Assembly: GCA_014898425.1 (NCBI GenBank)
Contig: RCSZ01000012.1
Location: forward strand, 806,001 to 870,000
Direction of reading: 5' to 3'
DNA from: Botryotinia globosa
Taxonomy: Eukaryota > Ascomycota > Leotiomycetes > Helotiales > Sclerotiniaceae
DNA length: 64,000 bases
Made by a program: the position numbers and the translations under genes. The notes beneath the pieces are model-generated. The model ran no database searches. It was not told the origin of the DNA and worked only from the letters and a program-made list of their open reading frames with translations. This document shows, piece by piece, positions 23,522 to 34,727 of this stretch. Position 1 is the stretch's first letter. Each line of letters begins with the position of its first letter.

Positions 23522-24227
23522 TGTATCTCTTGTATTGATGGATTTTAATTACTGGCTTGGGTATGTACCGATGACGGTATGAGGTGTTTGAGTGGGACAC
23601 TGTTACGTGTTTTCTATTTAAAGAGCACGCACCCTATGTATTACATTGGGTACAATCTTATGGAGTAATTTTTGTCGTTGACAACGAAATGCAAGATGAT
23701 CCTGCTAAAAGTCGAAGCATTTGTTTCCTCCAGACCTACTTCTGCATTGCTACACACAGGCATTTTACCTTTTTCCACGCTTCCTACATATATTTTTTTT
23801 CAGGTGTCTCTACACCTGATGTGATGCAAAATCCGTATGAGGGTGGACTGGAAGGATTTAGTTATTTCTTAGAATTCATAGTCTTCACCAACGCGGCTGA
23901 GCAATAGTGAGTAGGCTATTGATTGACCTGATTCATAACGGCTTATGATTTTATACCAATATTCATTATCTGAGATACATTGAAAGGGCTTATTGAGAGC
24001 GTAGAGTAAGCTCTGTTCCCAAATCTCCCTACAAAACCATGAAAACTACGGTTCTGGTGGAGAAAACTATACTAAATCATAGGTTGAGATTGAGAGTACA
24101 AGATTTTTATATGAATTAGTATACCTTAGCGAGACAAGCATTTAATTCTTTAGCGGTATCTATATATTAGAACGGCAGCAGTGTCACTATTGATTTCACA
24201 TCTCAAATAAATGAAATACCGATAGAG
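23522..24227. other. Region left of the TIR element
   Basis: 3' UTR of the GTPase gene and unique sequence. An ORF at 23584-23907 has no recognisable domain. I see no gene. Confidence 0.45.
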
Positions 24228-24229
24228 TA

Positions 24230-24275
24230 TCCCCTAGACCGCTGGCTAGCGGCGTCGTATATAGCCCATACACTT
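24230..24275 (+). repeat. Left terminal inverted repeat
   Basis: Starts TCCCCTAGACCGC. It contains an internal hairpin CCGCTGGCTAGCGG at 24239-24252 and ends near ATACACTTA. Partner at 27022-27067. Confidence 0.7.
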
Positions 24276-27021
24276 AAGAAAGAGTATTAATAACTTCATA
24301 AATAATATTATATATGTCAGGGTTCAATAGTAGGGAATATATTAGGAAGGGTCTGATAGATTTAGTAAGAGATTATATAGAAAGATATATTTGTTGGTTC
24401 GAGAAGGATACAGAAGACATAGCATCTACAAATATGTAGATCCTATATATCTAATTGTATTCTATTTAAAGAATTAATTAAATAGAAAAGTAATAGATCT
24501 TATATAGATATTATTGAAAGAACCAATCTTTTTTATATTCACTTAATTCTTTCAATATAATAGTTTTTGTATTAAGATTATTTCCTTGAAATGAATTCTT
24601 TATACATAAATTCCTTTATTTATATATTCAGAACTTTTTTTTATAATCTTAATATAATAGTTTTTTATTAAATAGAATTAATCCTTTCCTTATACTCTCT
24701 CTACTTATTTCATTACTTTAATATCAATTTTATTTATATTAATCAAATCAGTCAAAATCTAGTATAACTTTCCTTTTATTATTGTATTAACTGAATTAAT
24801 TGGATTATTAATCTATACAATTTCAATAATCTCTTTTTTCTTATAAGATTAATATAATGTTATGATATTAATCATTAATCTTTTCTTATTGATTATATCC
24901 AGCTTCATAAATAAATCATATAAAAACTTCGAATTAGTATATAAAATTAATAGAATCTTTTTATTGAAAATAATATTGATTATTAAAGTGATTACAATAC
25001 TAATATTGAATCCCTGAATTAATTTGTATAATTCGAATACCAAAATATTATATATAATTCTCTTATATTTAATAAATAATTAATAAATAATATTAATATT
25101 ATTATATTTATTTATTATAACAATTATATAATCTATTTAAAATAAATAGTTTTTATTATTTGTAAAAAAAGCATTTGCAAAAACAATAATCTTAAATGAG
25201 TTTAAATCGAATGATATATAATTCAATCTTTTAATAAAATTCTCTTTTTACTATTTAATATATCTATTTAATATTATAATATTATTCTTATTAGATTATA
25301 TTATTTATATAATTATTGAAAAATCAAAAGATACTTTAGATTAATATATTATCACAATATACACTTTACAAACTTATTATACAATATATTAATTATATAT
25401 AAAAATATACTTTCGAATCTTGTTATATATTCCATAAATATCTATAGACTTTATAAAAACAAATTATAGATTATTATATTGATTCTTCTAATTGAAATAA
25501 ATATTATTATTTTGAAATATAAAAATAATATTATTAAATTATAATAAATAATTATAAATCAATTTCTTATAATTCTTAGTTATAAAACTAATCTATTTGA
25601 ATTATTCATTCTTAATCTATATAAATACACTATCTCCTATAATAAATATATTATTTGTTTATAATTCTACAATATCAAATCCAATCCTCTTATTATTAAT
25701 ATACAAAAAACAAGGGTTATATATAAATTATTATATTCTAAATCTTTTGTAATAATAGATGTGATATATTCTAAATTAATAGTTTCTTGTTTCTGAAATA
25801 TTATATAATGATTTAATAATAAATAATATTATATTAATAAATAAATCTATCTCTTTTGAAATATAAATATAAAATATATAATATAAATTCGATATAGATT
25901 AAATATATATTTGAATAATATTCTAAATATATATATTTATATTATTCTTTCAAATACTTATAGCTAATAAAACCAGAATATATTAATATAATTGTTGAAT
26001 TATTAATAATTATATCAAAACAATTATTTTATTAATATTATTATACATCTAAATAACTAATTTCGATTTGTAGAATTTGATATCCATTTCTTTGTTTTTG
26101 ATTTCATTAATAAATCATAATTTAAAAATATATATTCTTGAAGGGATATTTATTAATAATATAATCTTGAATACATTCTTAACCATTAATTCATTAATCT
26201 TTTTTTTTCTAGATTTTTTATATAAAATTAGTTTTTTAAAATCAGTAATAAAGTAATTGGGATATTGATCTTATATATAAACTCGAATCTAAGATATAAT
26301 CATTTATAGAAAAAATATTGGTATAAACACTTAATTGTTTTTGAACAAATCTAAAAGGGATTCCTCAGAATTTGTAATGTATATAATTAATATATTAAAA
26401 GCAAATGATTTAATTTTGCCAGATTTTAGTAAAATTACTCTTTCAAAATTCTAATATCATAATTATCTAAATATTCCTTTTCATAACATTATAGATTATA
26501 AATCTATTGTAGACTAAGCTAGTAGTTCTGGGATTAAGTTTTATTAATATCAACTTTCTAATAGTTATTAAGTAATTAGCCCTTAGCCGTCCCGGGGTTT
26601 TCCGGTGACTACTAATGTTCTGCGCTAATAATATATAAAAAGTTCAATATTATATATAAAGATTACAATTTATAAAAGAAAGAATAATAAATATAATAAT
26701 TTTATTCTTATAGTTTTTTAATTTTAAGATATTTATGAATTGATTCTATAAATATTATTATATTTCATTCTAAAACCCCTTTGAAAATACCCGAGTAGAA
26801 AATAATAATAAGTAAGTTCTATATAATTTATACTTTAAAATATATATCAAATCAAGAATGTAATATTTATCAAAAAGGAAAAAAGAAATTAAAAGATTAT
26901 TCAAAGAATTGAAGTTTTTTCTATTTATTTTTATTGAAATAGCAAATATTGAATAGTTATTATAAAAAAAACATATTAAAATGATAAGAATTTGTAGGAT
27001 TCTAATGTTTTGATTGGTCAG

Positions 27022-27067
27022 TAAGTGTATATTAAGCGACGGTGCTGCTAGTTGGCGGTCTAGGGGA
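27022..27067 (-). repeat. Right terminal inverted repeat
   Basis: The reverse complement starts TCCCCTAGACCGC, then diverges mainly by transitions (CAA against TGG at positions 14-16 of the TIR) and small indels. It ends near ATACACTTA like the left end. Confidence 0.7.
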
Positions 27068-27370
27068 TAAACTACTGGTAATAACCTTGAAAGAAGGCTT
27101 ACATGGGATGGCTAGTGGATATATGTCAAACACAAGCGGCGGTACCTTCCTTTATATTTATTTAATCAATGAATTCACTCCAAAGGTTTTTGGCTCTGAT
27201 CTGAGGTGAAATTCACTCGTTCAATTCATTCTAAATGTTGGTAATCTTTAATTCTCTTCAGAATTCATCAGTTCCATCATCTGGTCATTTTACTATTCAT
27301 CAGTTCTTTGCTTGAAGAGCATCCCGTGTCATCATACTATTCTCATTCTAATCAAGTCGCTGATTTCGTT

Positions 27371-28321
27371 ATGGCATCTGGTTGGGTTCCCGATATGAAT
27401 CCCACCGAGCTTTCTGATGGGACTTTGGTTTGCGGAGCTCATCATCAAATCATTTGCATTATCTGCTGCTGTGACTACAGCTTCATGCAAGATCTCCAGG
27501 AAGAAGAAGAAAATAGTGAATCTGCTTCTCTCTCTGATGTTCGTTCATGCGATGAAGACCCGGAGACACTTGAACACCCTGAATATCAAGTATTTGATCC
27601 ACAAGAGGCATTCACGATGTTCACTAGACCGGGAATGAACGGCTTTAATGATGCCCTTGAATCCAACCTCGACTCCGGTCCGATGCCTACCATCACAAAA
27701 TTCTGCCCTCCTTTTTCCAGTGATACTCCCAGCACGCTTTTCCGTCCAGCCCATCGCTTTATCCGTCGCACTAATCCCAGTGAAATCCTCCTTTACACTG
27801 ATGGCTCCTGTCTCTCCAATGGTCTTGTCAGCCCTCGCGCCGGCTGCGGTTTAGTCATCTCACCTCACCACAAAATCAATTTCAGACTCGAAAATACTGG
27901 CCCGACTGGAGAAATTCATCGCCAAACTAGTAACCGTGCCGAATTGCGTGCTGTGGTAGCCGCTCTCGAATACCGTGCCTGGCAAGGAGATAACTTTGGA
28001 TCTTGGACGCGTATTGTCATCGCTACTGACTCCGAGTACGTTTTTCTCGGTGCTACCGAACGAATCAACGGTTGGGCTCAGCGGGGCTGGCGGACTAGGG
28101 CTGGAACGGAAGTCAAGAATCTGGATTTGTGGAGGAGACTAGTCTATTGTATCAAAAAAGTGAATACGCCGATGAACTTTTCAGAAAACGGGCGTGGAGT
28201 TGCGGTCGCATTTTGGAAGATTCTGAGGGAGTTGAATGCGGAAGCTGACGCTGAGGCGAAGAAAGGAGCCGATTTGGAGGAGGTGCAGGAATTTCGGATG
28301 CTGAATGGGATAGTGGTCTGA
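27371..28321 (+). CDS. RNase H-domain protein with Cys/His N-terminus
   Basis: Single-exon gene of 316 aa, starting at the ATG at 27371; no ATG lies upstream in frame. Near the N-terminus is a C-x2-H-x4-C-x2-C pattern followed by Cys-Asp-Tyr (CGAHHQIICIICCCDY), plausibly metal-binding, then an acidic linker. The C-terminal half is an RNase H type-1 fold with all four acidic catalytic positions: TDGSC, NRAELRAV, ATDSEYV and the Asp in LNAEADAEAKKGA. It should therefore be able to cut RNA in RNA-DNA hybrids. No reverse transcriptase or integrase lies next to it, so this is a stand-alone protein and not an obvious retroelement piece, although it starts 300 bp from the TIR element. Base composition is normal, with no RIP damage. 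Confidence 0.8.
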   Translation: MASGWVPDMNPTELSDGTLVCGAHHQIICIICCCDYSFMQDLQEEEENSESASLSDVRSCDEDPETLEHPEYQVFDPQEAFTMFTRPGMNGFNDALESNLDSGPMPTITKFCPPFSSDTPSTLFRPAHRFIRRTNPSEILLYTDGSCLSNGLVSPRAGCGLVISPHHKINFRLENTGPTGEIHRQTSNRAELRAVVAALEYRAWQGDNFGSWTRIVIATDSEYVFLGATERINGWAQRGWRTRAGTEVKNLDLWRRLVYCIKKVNTPMNFSENGRGVAVAFWKILRELNAEADAEAKKGADLEEVQEFRMLNGIVV

Positions 28322-28566
28322 TACTTTGCGGTCGAGAATTAGACAATACATTTTGGCGGCGTGATGACGAGCATTTAATTGAACATTTCAGTCAAACATT
28401 CAATTATGAAGATGTATCATAAGAAAGCTCGACATATGCTGTTATAGTTATAATGCTTATTCATGCTGGCTGGTAGCTACCTCACAAGACGCTCTACAAA
28501 TCGATTTCATATTTGGATAGGGTAAGAGATTGATTGCTGTATATTCCGTGATATGATTCGAAAACT

Positions 28567-29030
28567 TCAAAAGTCCTCTGGTTTATAAACCTCATAACTC
28601 ACTTCTTCGTACGGGTGTGTCCTATTATCTAGAATTAGCCCCATCTACTGCCAAAACTCTCGCCATTCCCTTCTTCGCTTCTCCTCTAATTCCATGTTTC
28701 CCTTTAATAAACAACTCAACATGAAACTCACCTCTTCAATGCCTCAACCGCTTTCCTTGTAACTTCTTCCCCGGTGCACACAATATGCACCAAGACTTCC
28801 TCTGTTCGTTCAAAGACGCCTACTTGCCCTGTGTGAGGCACAGCTCCCTTCTCTGCTACTGGTAAAAACTGTCCGAATCCGGGTATTTCAAAACACACCT
28901 TTATGTATTTTCCATCGGCGCACACTCCACCGCCCACAGCAAATATGGCATCTTTTGTCGCGGAGAGGTGAGATGGGAGGACGTGATAGACAAGCTTGTA
29001 GCGTGTTTGAGAGTTCGAGGAGGTGGACAT
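28567..29030 (-). CDS. Small NIF3-related (YqfO/COG3323-like) protein
   Basis: Two exons on the complement, 29030-28732 and 28621-28567, giving 117 aa. The 110-nt intron joins AG|G and restores the conserved end THPYEEVSYEVYKPEDF. Other hallmarks are the YKLVYHVLPSH start, an AxGGG turn, and PGFGQFLPV with PHTGQVG in the middle. This is the single-domain family related to the insert domain of NIF3/YqfO proteins. Its biochemical role is unknown, and the database label ATP phosphoribosyltransferase-like is not supported by catalytic motifs. It is divergent from yvc1, with 531 bp between starts. Confidence 0.8.
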
Positions 29031-29561
29031 CCTCAATTTGGATTTGAGAGCTGAGATGAGATAGGATATGATACAGTATGAATGCAACAAAGGAATAGAA
29101 TTATCTACAGACTCTGTGCAGCAAACTTATCATTTTATTATCATCAATTCAACTGTCACCGAACAATAAACGTTTTAACGGCGATTCATGAATATTTCTT
29201 CAAATCTATCGCACATAAAATATCACGGCGTCGGTATCGATGCATCCAAGAAAAAGGAAACTTTCTATGTATTCATTCATTTAATTCGCTTATCTTATCC
29301 TCGCCGCTTAAAGCCTGCAATCCTTATCGCACGCACCTCTTACCATTCAAAATCTAGTCAATCGAGTCAATTTGCCCTGAGCCACCTCCTTATCTTTACC
29401 TCATATGGATACATACACCTTGCGTCATGCTATAAAATCAATCAAACAGCGCTGGATCCTGTAATTCCAAGAATTTGTATTATCAATAAATACCACCCGC
29501 CACCGAAACATCTTAGCATATTCCTCGTCCCAAAGTCTGGGCATGGTCTGATGAAGGGATA
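29031..29561. other. Divergent promoter, NIF3-like / yvc1
   Basis: 531 bp between two start codons transcribed outwards. No supported gene; short ORFs here overlap both leaders. Confidence 0.5.
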
Positions 29562-32446
29562 ATGGGTCAAGCATCTTCCTCTCCTTCTACCTCTCCTATT
29601 TCCCCTAGAACTACGACGCTTCCTAGAAATTATCGTGGAAATTCACGTGAGAATGAGCATGAGAGATTGATCAGTACGGAGACGACACAGTTGTTGACAC
29701 CGGACCCGGAGGAGGATATCGAGGGAGATGCGGATGTGAGGAGTGGAGATGGACATAGGAGTATGGTTATAGGGAGACATGATGGCCATGCGTGTTATCA
29801 CCCTCATGCCATTGGAGATATATGTTATCCCCAAGATGAATTTGGGGATTTGCCAGTTTATAAGACGATTCATCGGTTTGTTTCCTGGTTCATATATTAC
29901 TGAGCCGGAGAATGATGCTGATAGAATGTTAGGATAAGGAGAGATATTGTCTCGGCGATTGGTGAGTTTTAACAAACGGTGAGATAGTGAAGTGAGACTT
30001 AGACTAACGGGAAAGATAGATGATCCATATAGTCTGGAACAATTGAGGGATCCGAGATTGAATGTATCGGTTGTGAGGCCATTGGTAGATAAGCTGTATG
30101 ATTTGGATGATTTGTCGGTTGGTATGTTACTGTTTTTCTTATACTTATTCTTATTCTTGTTAGATCACTTTGAAGGTTGAGGGAATGATTATTAGCACTT
30201 TTCTCAAGTGATTAAAACAACAACCAATAGAAGGACATTTGGAAAATATTTGATGAGGTGATGGTAGATATGGGCGGTATCTTGAGTAGTTCTCAAAGAT
30301 CACATTTGTTTCTACCATGAGCACTCCATAAAGTCTTTGTTGTTTCTTCGAGATCAAATCCTACTTTCAGGTACTAACAAACTCCAAGTCTATTGTCTCC
30401 TCGTCAACAAAACACAGTTCCAACGTGAACAATTGGCTCTACCTCATCAACAGAGCATTTGCACTACACGTGCCCATCTATGCGAAATAGTCGCCAATCG
30501 AGTTCTGCGTCGTTTCCACGAGGATCATACTGGCTCGGAAGGGTTACTTCTTCTGTCTCGCATTCTCGTAGGAGGTTTCGATCCATTTCAAGGTGCTCCA
30601 AACAATGTCATACAAGAAAGTAGCAACTTTGGGTGGGCTGCCAAGTCCCGTACAGGTGCCAATCGAAGATTACCAGCCTTAGAAATTGCCATTATTTCTC
30701 AAAGTAAAGCTTTCCTTAGTTCGTCGGCTTGCCAAAAAGTAATAAGCGCAATATACGAGGGTAGGATCATATACACCCCAACGGCGTTCATGGATATTCT
30801 ACCCGATCACTACAAGAATAAACCGATTTCGTTGTACAATCCAAGAGAGGCGCCATTGTTTAACCAATATAGACTTATAGTTCCTCGTACAAGGAATTAT
30901 TTGGAAGTCTGCCACTTTCTGCTACTGTTGGTTTTCTATCTGTATGTCATGGCAGATCGTGATCCATCTACATTTGGTGGGATGGAATTATTATTCATTG
31001 TTTATACATCGGGATGGTCTTTAGATCAATTGTAAGTTCTTTGGTACATCCCAATGGAACCTGGTAGTCTTTATTAACGCCAATCACAGTTGCTCTATAC
31101 TTGAACACGGATGGCACGTATACACCCAGAATCTGTGGTCCTTCCTCGATGTTACTTTCGCCGCGATCTTTGGAATTTATCTGGCGCTTCGCTTCAAAGG
31201 CTGGCACACTGATAACGTTGGCACTGGCCAACAAGCACTAGATGTCCTCGCCTTGGGAGCTCCTGTCCTCGTTCCACGTCTAGCGTTCAATCTTATGTCC
31301 GAAAACATGCTTTTCATTTCTCTTCGGGCTATGATGCGCGATTTCACTGTACTCACGATCCTTGCTGTGTGGTGCTTTGCTGGATTCCTGCTCTCTATGA
31401 TTTGGCTCGGAAATGGTATCCATGAGCCAATAACAGTTTCTAAATGGATGCTCTGGATATGGTTTGGACTCGACGGTACAGGCATCACAACATCTGCTCA
31501 ATTCCATTGGCTCCTCGGTCCGATCCTCATGGTCACTTTCGCTTTCCTAGGCAACACCCTCTTCCTTACCATCCTCGTCTCCATGCTTTCAACAACCTTC
31601 TCAACAATCGTCTCAAACGCTACCGCGGAAATTCAATTCCGCCGCGCCGTCCTTACTCTCGAAGGTGTCAAATCAGACTCCCTATTTGCCTATTTTCCAC
31701 CCTTCAACATCCTTGCTCTCTTTGTCCTCATGCCTCTAAAATTCGTCCTAACACCCCGCTGGTTCCACAAGATTAACGTAGCTGCCGTGCGTTTTCTCAA
31801 TGCTCCCCTTCTGCTCCTCATCGGCTATCTCGAACGACGTCAATTGTGGGCCGGTCCCCGTCGTCAAAAGGAAGCAGAACAACTACCCCGTCTCCCACAT
31901 CGTCCTCGACTTTGGGATTTTTCCAGAGGCTTTAGCGTTCACGGTGACTTGCAAGCAGTGTTTGATGCGGAACCTCCGAGTGATATTGCGAGTGAAATTG
32001 GAATAGAACCTGACAACGATATCCGACGCGATCGGAATGTTTTCGAAAATGACTTTGCCCGAGAATTCAATGGGTCGACAAAATCAAAAGCAAAATCTGG
32101 ACAAAAACCAGTTAATCCGAGAGAACACATGAAGAGGAGAGATACAGCTAATAGTGCTAAGAGAATTAGAAGAGATTCGGTAGCGCCATTTGCGGGAATG
32201 ACTATACCGAAACATCTAAGGGATTTGTTGAATGAGGGGAGTAGCGATGAAGAAGGCGAGAATATCAAAGGAAGGTTAGAGAAACTTGAGCAGTGTATGG
32301 GGAGGGTAGAGGGATTATTAGGGAGATTGTGTAGGGATTTGGATGGGAAGAGTGAAGAAGGTGGGGGTGAAGACAGTGATGTGGGAGGAGATGGAACATT
32401 GAGTGATTTAGATACGAGTGTGGCGGTAGAATTTTCAGATGACTAG
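29562..32446 (+). CDS. yvc1: Vacuolar TRP-type cation channel Yvc1
   Basis: Five exons, 29562-29875, 29939-29961 (a 23-nt micro-exon), 30020-30121, 30389-31031 and 31090-32446, giving 812 aa. The third acceptor at 30388 is chosen because a perfect TACTAAC branch site (30372-30378) lies just upstream. The N-terminal 95 residues are Ser/Thr-rich with an acidic ETTQLLTPDPEEDIEGD stretch, followed by the conserved cytosolic region (VYCLLVNKTQF) and then a six-to-eight-helix channel core from about residue 310 to 620. The C-tail has an acidic end. Yvc1 releases vacuolar Ca2+ to the cytosol on osmotic or mechanical stimulation. Length is slightly above yeast Yvc1 (about 675 aa), mostly in the tails. 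Confidence 0.9.
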
Positions 32447-34727
32447 ATTCAGGTGTGAGATGGGTGTTATAGATTGGAGTAGCGAGGTATAAATGGGTGG
32501 TTGTATCAAATTGATTTACATGCATAGAATAGAGGTTGGGAGGGGAGCATTCTTTTTTTGGTCTGTTGGGTAGCATAGCGGAGCGAGTCAAATTGAGAAC
32601 CTAGTGAAGTTGTTATTCTCGCTTTGAGATTGAATAAAAATGCATACACGGATATATACATACTATTTACCACAATTCTCATGTACGTTCGATGTACTAT
32701 ATATCTCGATCAACAATTATTCAGTGGGAGACAAAACAGGCAATCGATATTCCCATGTCCCATCTAAAGCAGCTAAAGCGTACCGCATTCATCCCATCTA
32801 AACACCTCCAGACGAATATCCACTCGTGTCTTTTATCAATTCCCTTGCACCTCTACTCTGATACATAATAATACTCGCTTAAATATGGAAACTCCATCAA
32901 TACATACATATCTACCTACCACTCGCTAGCCGATCCACTCACAACCCAAACCGAAACCCAAACCCAAGTAGACCGTTGAGTGGCACCTACGTGAATTTGT
33001 AGACATGCAACAATAACAAAAATTAACAAATCCCATGAGTATAATTATTAATTATCATCTGCGGGTATTAACTAAACGATTCAGATTTTCGTGATTGAAT
33101 AAAGAGGAGCTCTCATTGCGTTGTTATAGCAAATATGCAACTATCCTAAACTTGAATTCTGCATCAAGAAGATACCACGCTTCTTTTGTAACTAAACAGC
33201 TCCAGCTCAAGCTTATCAATACTGACTGACGAGTTGTTTTGCAGCTACGCAGTCTCAGATAAAATAAATCTACTACATCTCACTCGAATACAGGCCATGG
33301 ATAGTTAGTTACCCAGATATGATATACCTCATACGCCTCCAGCTCTCCTAGTCTAGCATTTACAAGTAAGTGAACAAATATAAAAGCAGTGCATCATTCA
33401 CTCATACTCCCTCCCTCACTTGACATTACCACCAGAGAGGAGGGTCTCTATAAGACCACCTAATCCCCACCATCCACCCCCTCATCCACTTACAGAAGCG
33501 TCGAGTATAAGATACAACGTATGTACTCTTTATTAACAAAACATCAAATCCGTAGAGACGTGAAAAGTCTCATACTTTAATTACATGAAAGTGTGCCATG
33601 TTCTTCTCTAAACTCTACAAACTCATCTTAACTCTTCATCACAAGAGTCATTTCATTGTAAACGACAGTAGAAATCGAACTTTAATAACAACAACATAAG
33701 ATTATAAAAAAGTAACATTAGTATCCATATACCAACAATCCACATCTGAATCCTCATCCGCCCGGAAAGAAGAAACTTTTACAATCCACGCTGATCCCAT
33801 GAGGAATCAGAGTACATCAACTCTAGTACATCGTACTCACTCATATCTTCCCAGCAAAATCGAACTAGCTTTCTGTAACTTAATCAACTCAGCTTCGTAT
33901 CCGTACTTCTAAATTAGTAGAACCTCACACACTATATAAAATATAAAGTTCGAGAAAGAGAAAGAATTCCATCACGACGTCCCCTCAAGAAAAAAAAGGT
34001 CCACATGTCCAGACTATCTATCATATACCCCAAAGAGTGAATGAAACTCTTCACTTCGCCCTCCTAGCTCCTAGCTCCTACTCCACCCAACTACCAACTA
34101 CTTCAGTACCTACCTACCCAACCCAAGAAAAAGAACAACAACAACAACAACAACCAATTAATAAATCCCCTCACCCCCTCCCCATACCACAAAAGTTTAT
34201 TCTCTTAACTCTATTTCCAACCCCACATCTACTCCGTCTGCGCACTGCGTATTACATATTCCTCAAAGACCACCTCCTTGTACTCCATCCATGTTACAAA
34301 CGCATCTCACAACCCCCTTAAACACTGACCCTCTTGTGGATTCATCTCCTCTCCATCTCCCCCTTCCCTGCTCAATTGCACGTACAAATTCGAAGAGTAA
34401 CACAAGCACACATACACAATCAGCATTTAGCATTTAGCATCTAGCATCCAGGATTCCCATACCCAACACACCAGAAAAGGAAAGGAAAAGGACCAAAATT
34501 CAAGAGATTCAAAATCTAAAGTTTCAGAAGATTCAACATTTCCCATTTACCATTCCATTCAACTAAGAAAAATAACGAAAAACGCCTCCCCCAATGCGCC
34601 CTCACTTCTATCTAGTGTTTAACCATGCTATTCCTCATCGGAGTGACGCTTGACAATGCCTGCCTGCTTGTCTGCCTGTCCCAAAACACAACACATCTCA
34701 AATCAATATTTCCATACAGCAACAAAT
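32447..34727. other. Convergent gene-poor region
   Basis: 2.3 kb between the converging yvc1 and LysM genes. Both 3' UTRs and no supported gene. A short CAA repeat lies at 34134-34154; the ORF at 34037-34321 that reads through it is low complexity. Confidence 0.5.
34134..34154. repeat. (ACA)7 microsatellite
   Basis: Seven ACA/CAA units in an intergenic region. Confidence 0.8.

Larger units (their letters stand above)
24230..27067. mobile_element. Decayed TA-flanked TIR transposon, RIP-like A+T desert
   Basis: Imperfect terminal inverted repeats bound a 2.84-kb block. The left end starts TCCCCTAGACCGC at 24230 and the reverse complement of the right end starts with the same 13 bases, ending at 27067. 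Similarity continues about 45 nt inward to ACACTTA in both, with mostly C/T and G/A differences. Both ends abut TA (24228-24229 and 27068-27069), consistent with the TA target duplication of Tc1/mariner/Fot1-type elements. The interior is by eye well over 80% A+T with no coding ORF. Abrupt A+T-rich blocks bounded by repeats are typical of RIP (C to T in repeated DNA). No transposase can be recognised, so the superfamily is inferred from TIR plus TA only. Confidence 0.7.

Noticed and set aside
24300..27000. Nuclear mitochondrial DNA insertion as source of the A+T block
   Set aside because: No rRNA, tRNA or mitochondrial protein reading is visible, and the block is bounded by TIRs with TA, which fits a transposon better.
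27308..28321. Longer RNase H protein starting at 27308
   Set aside because: It would need a TTG start; the ATG at 27371 is used instead.
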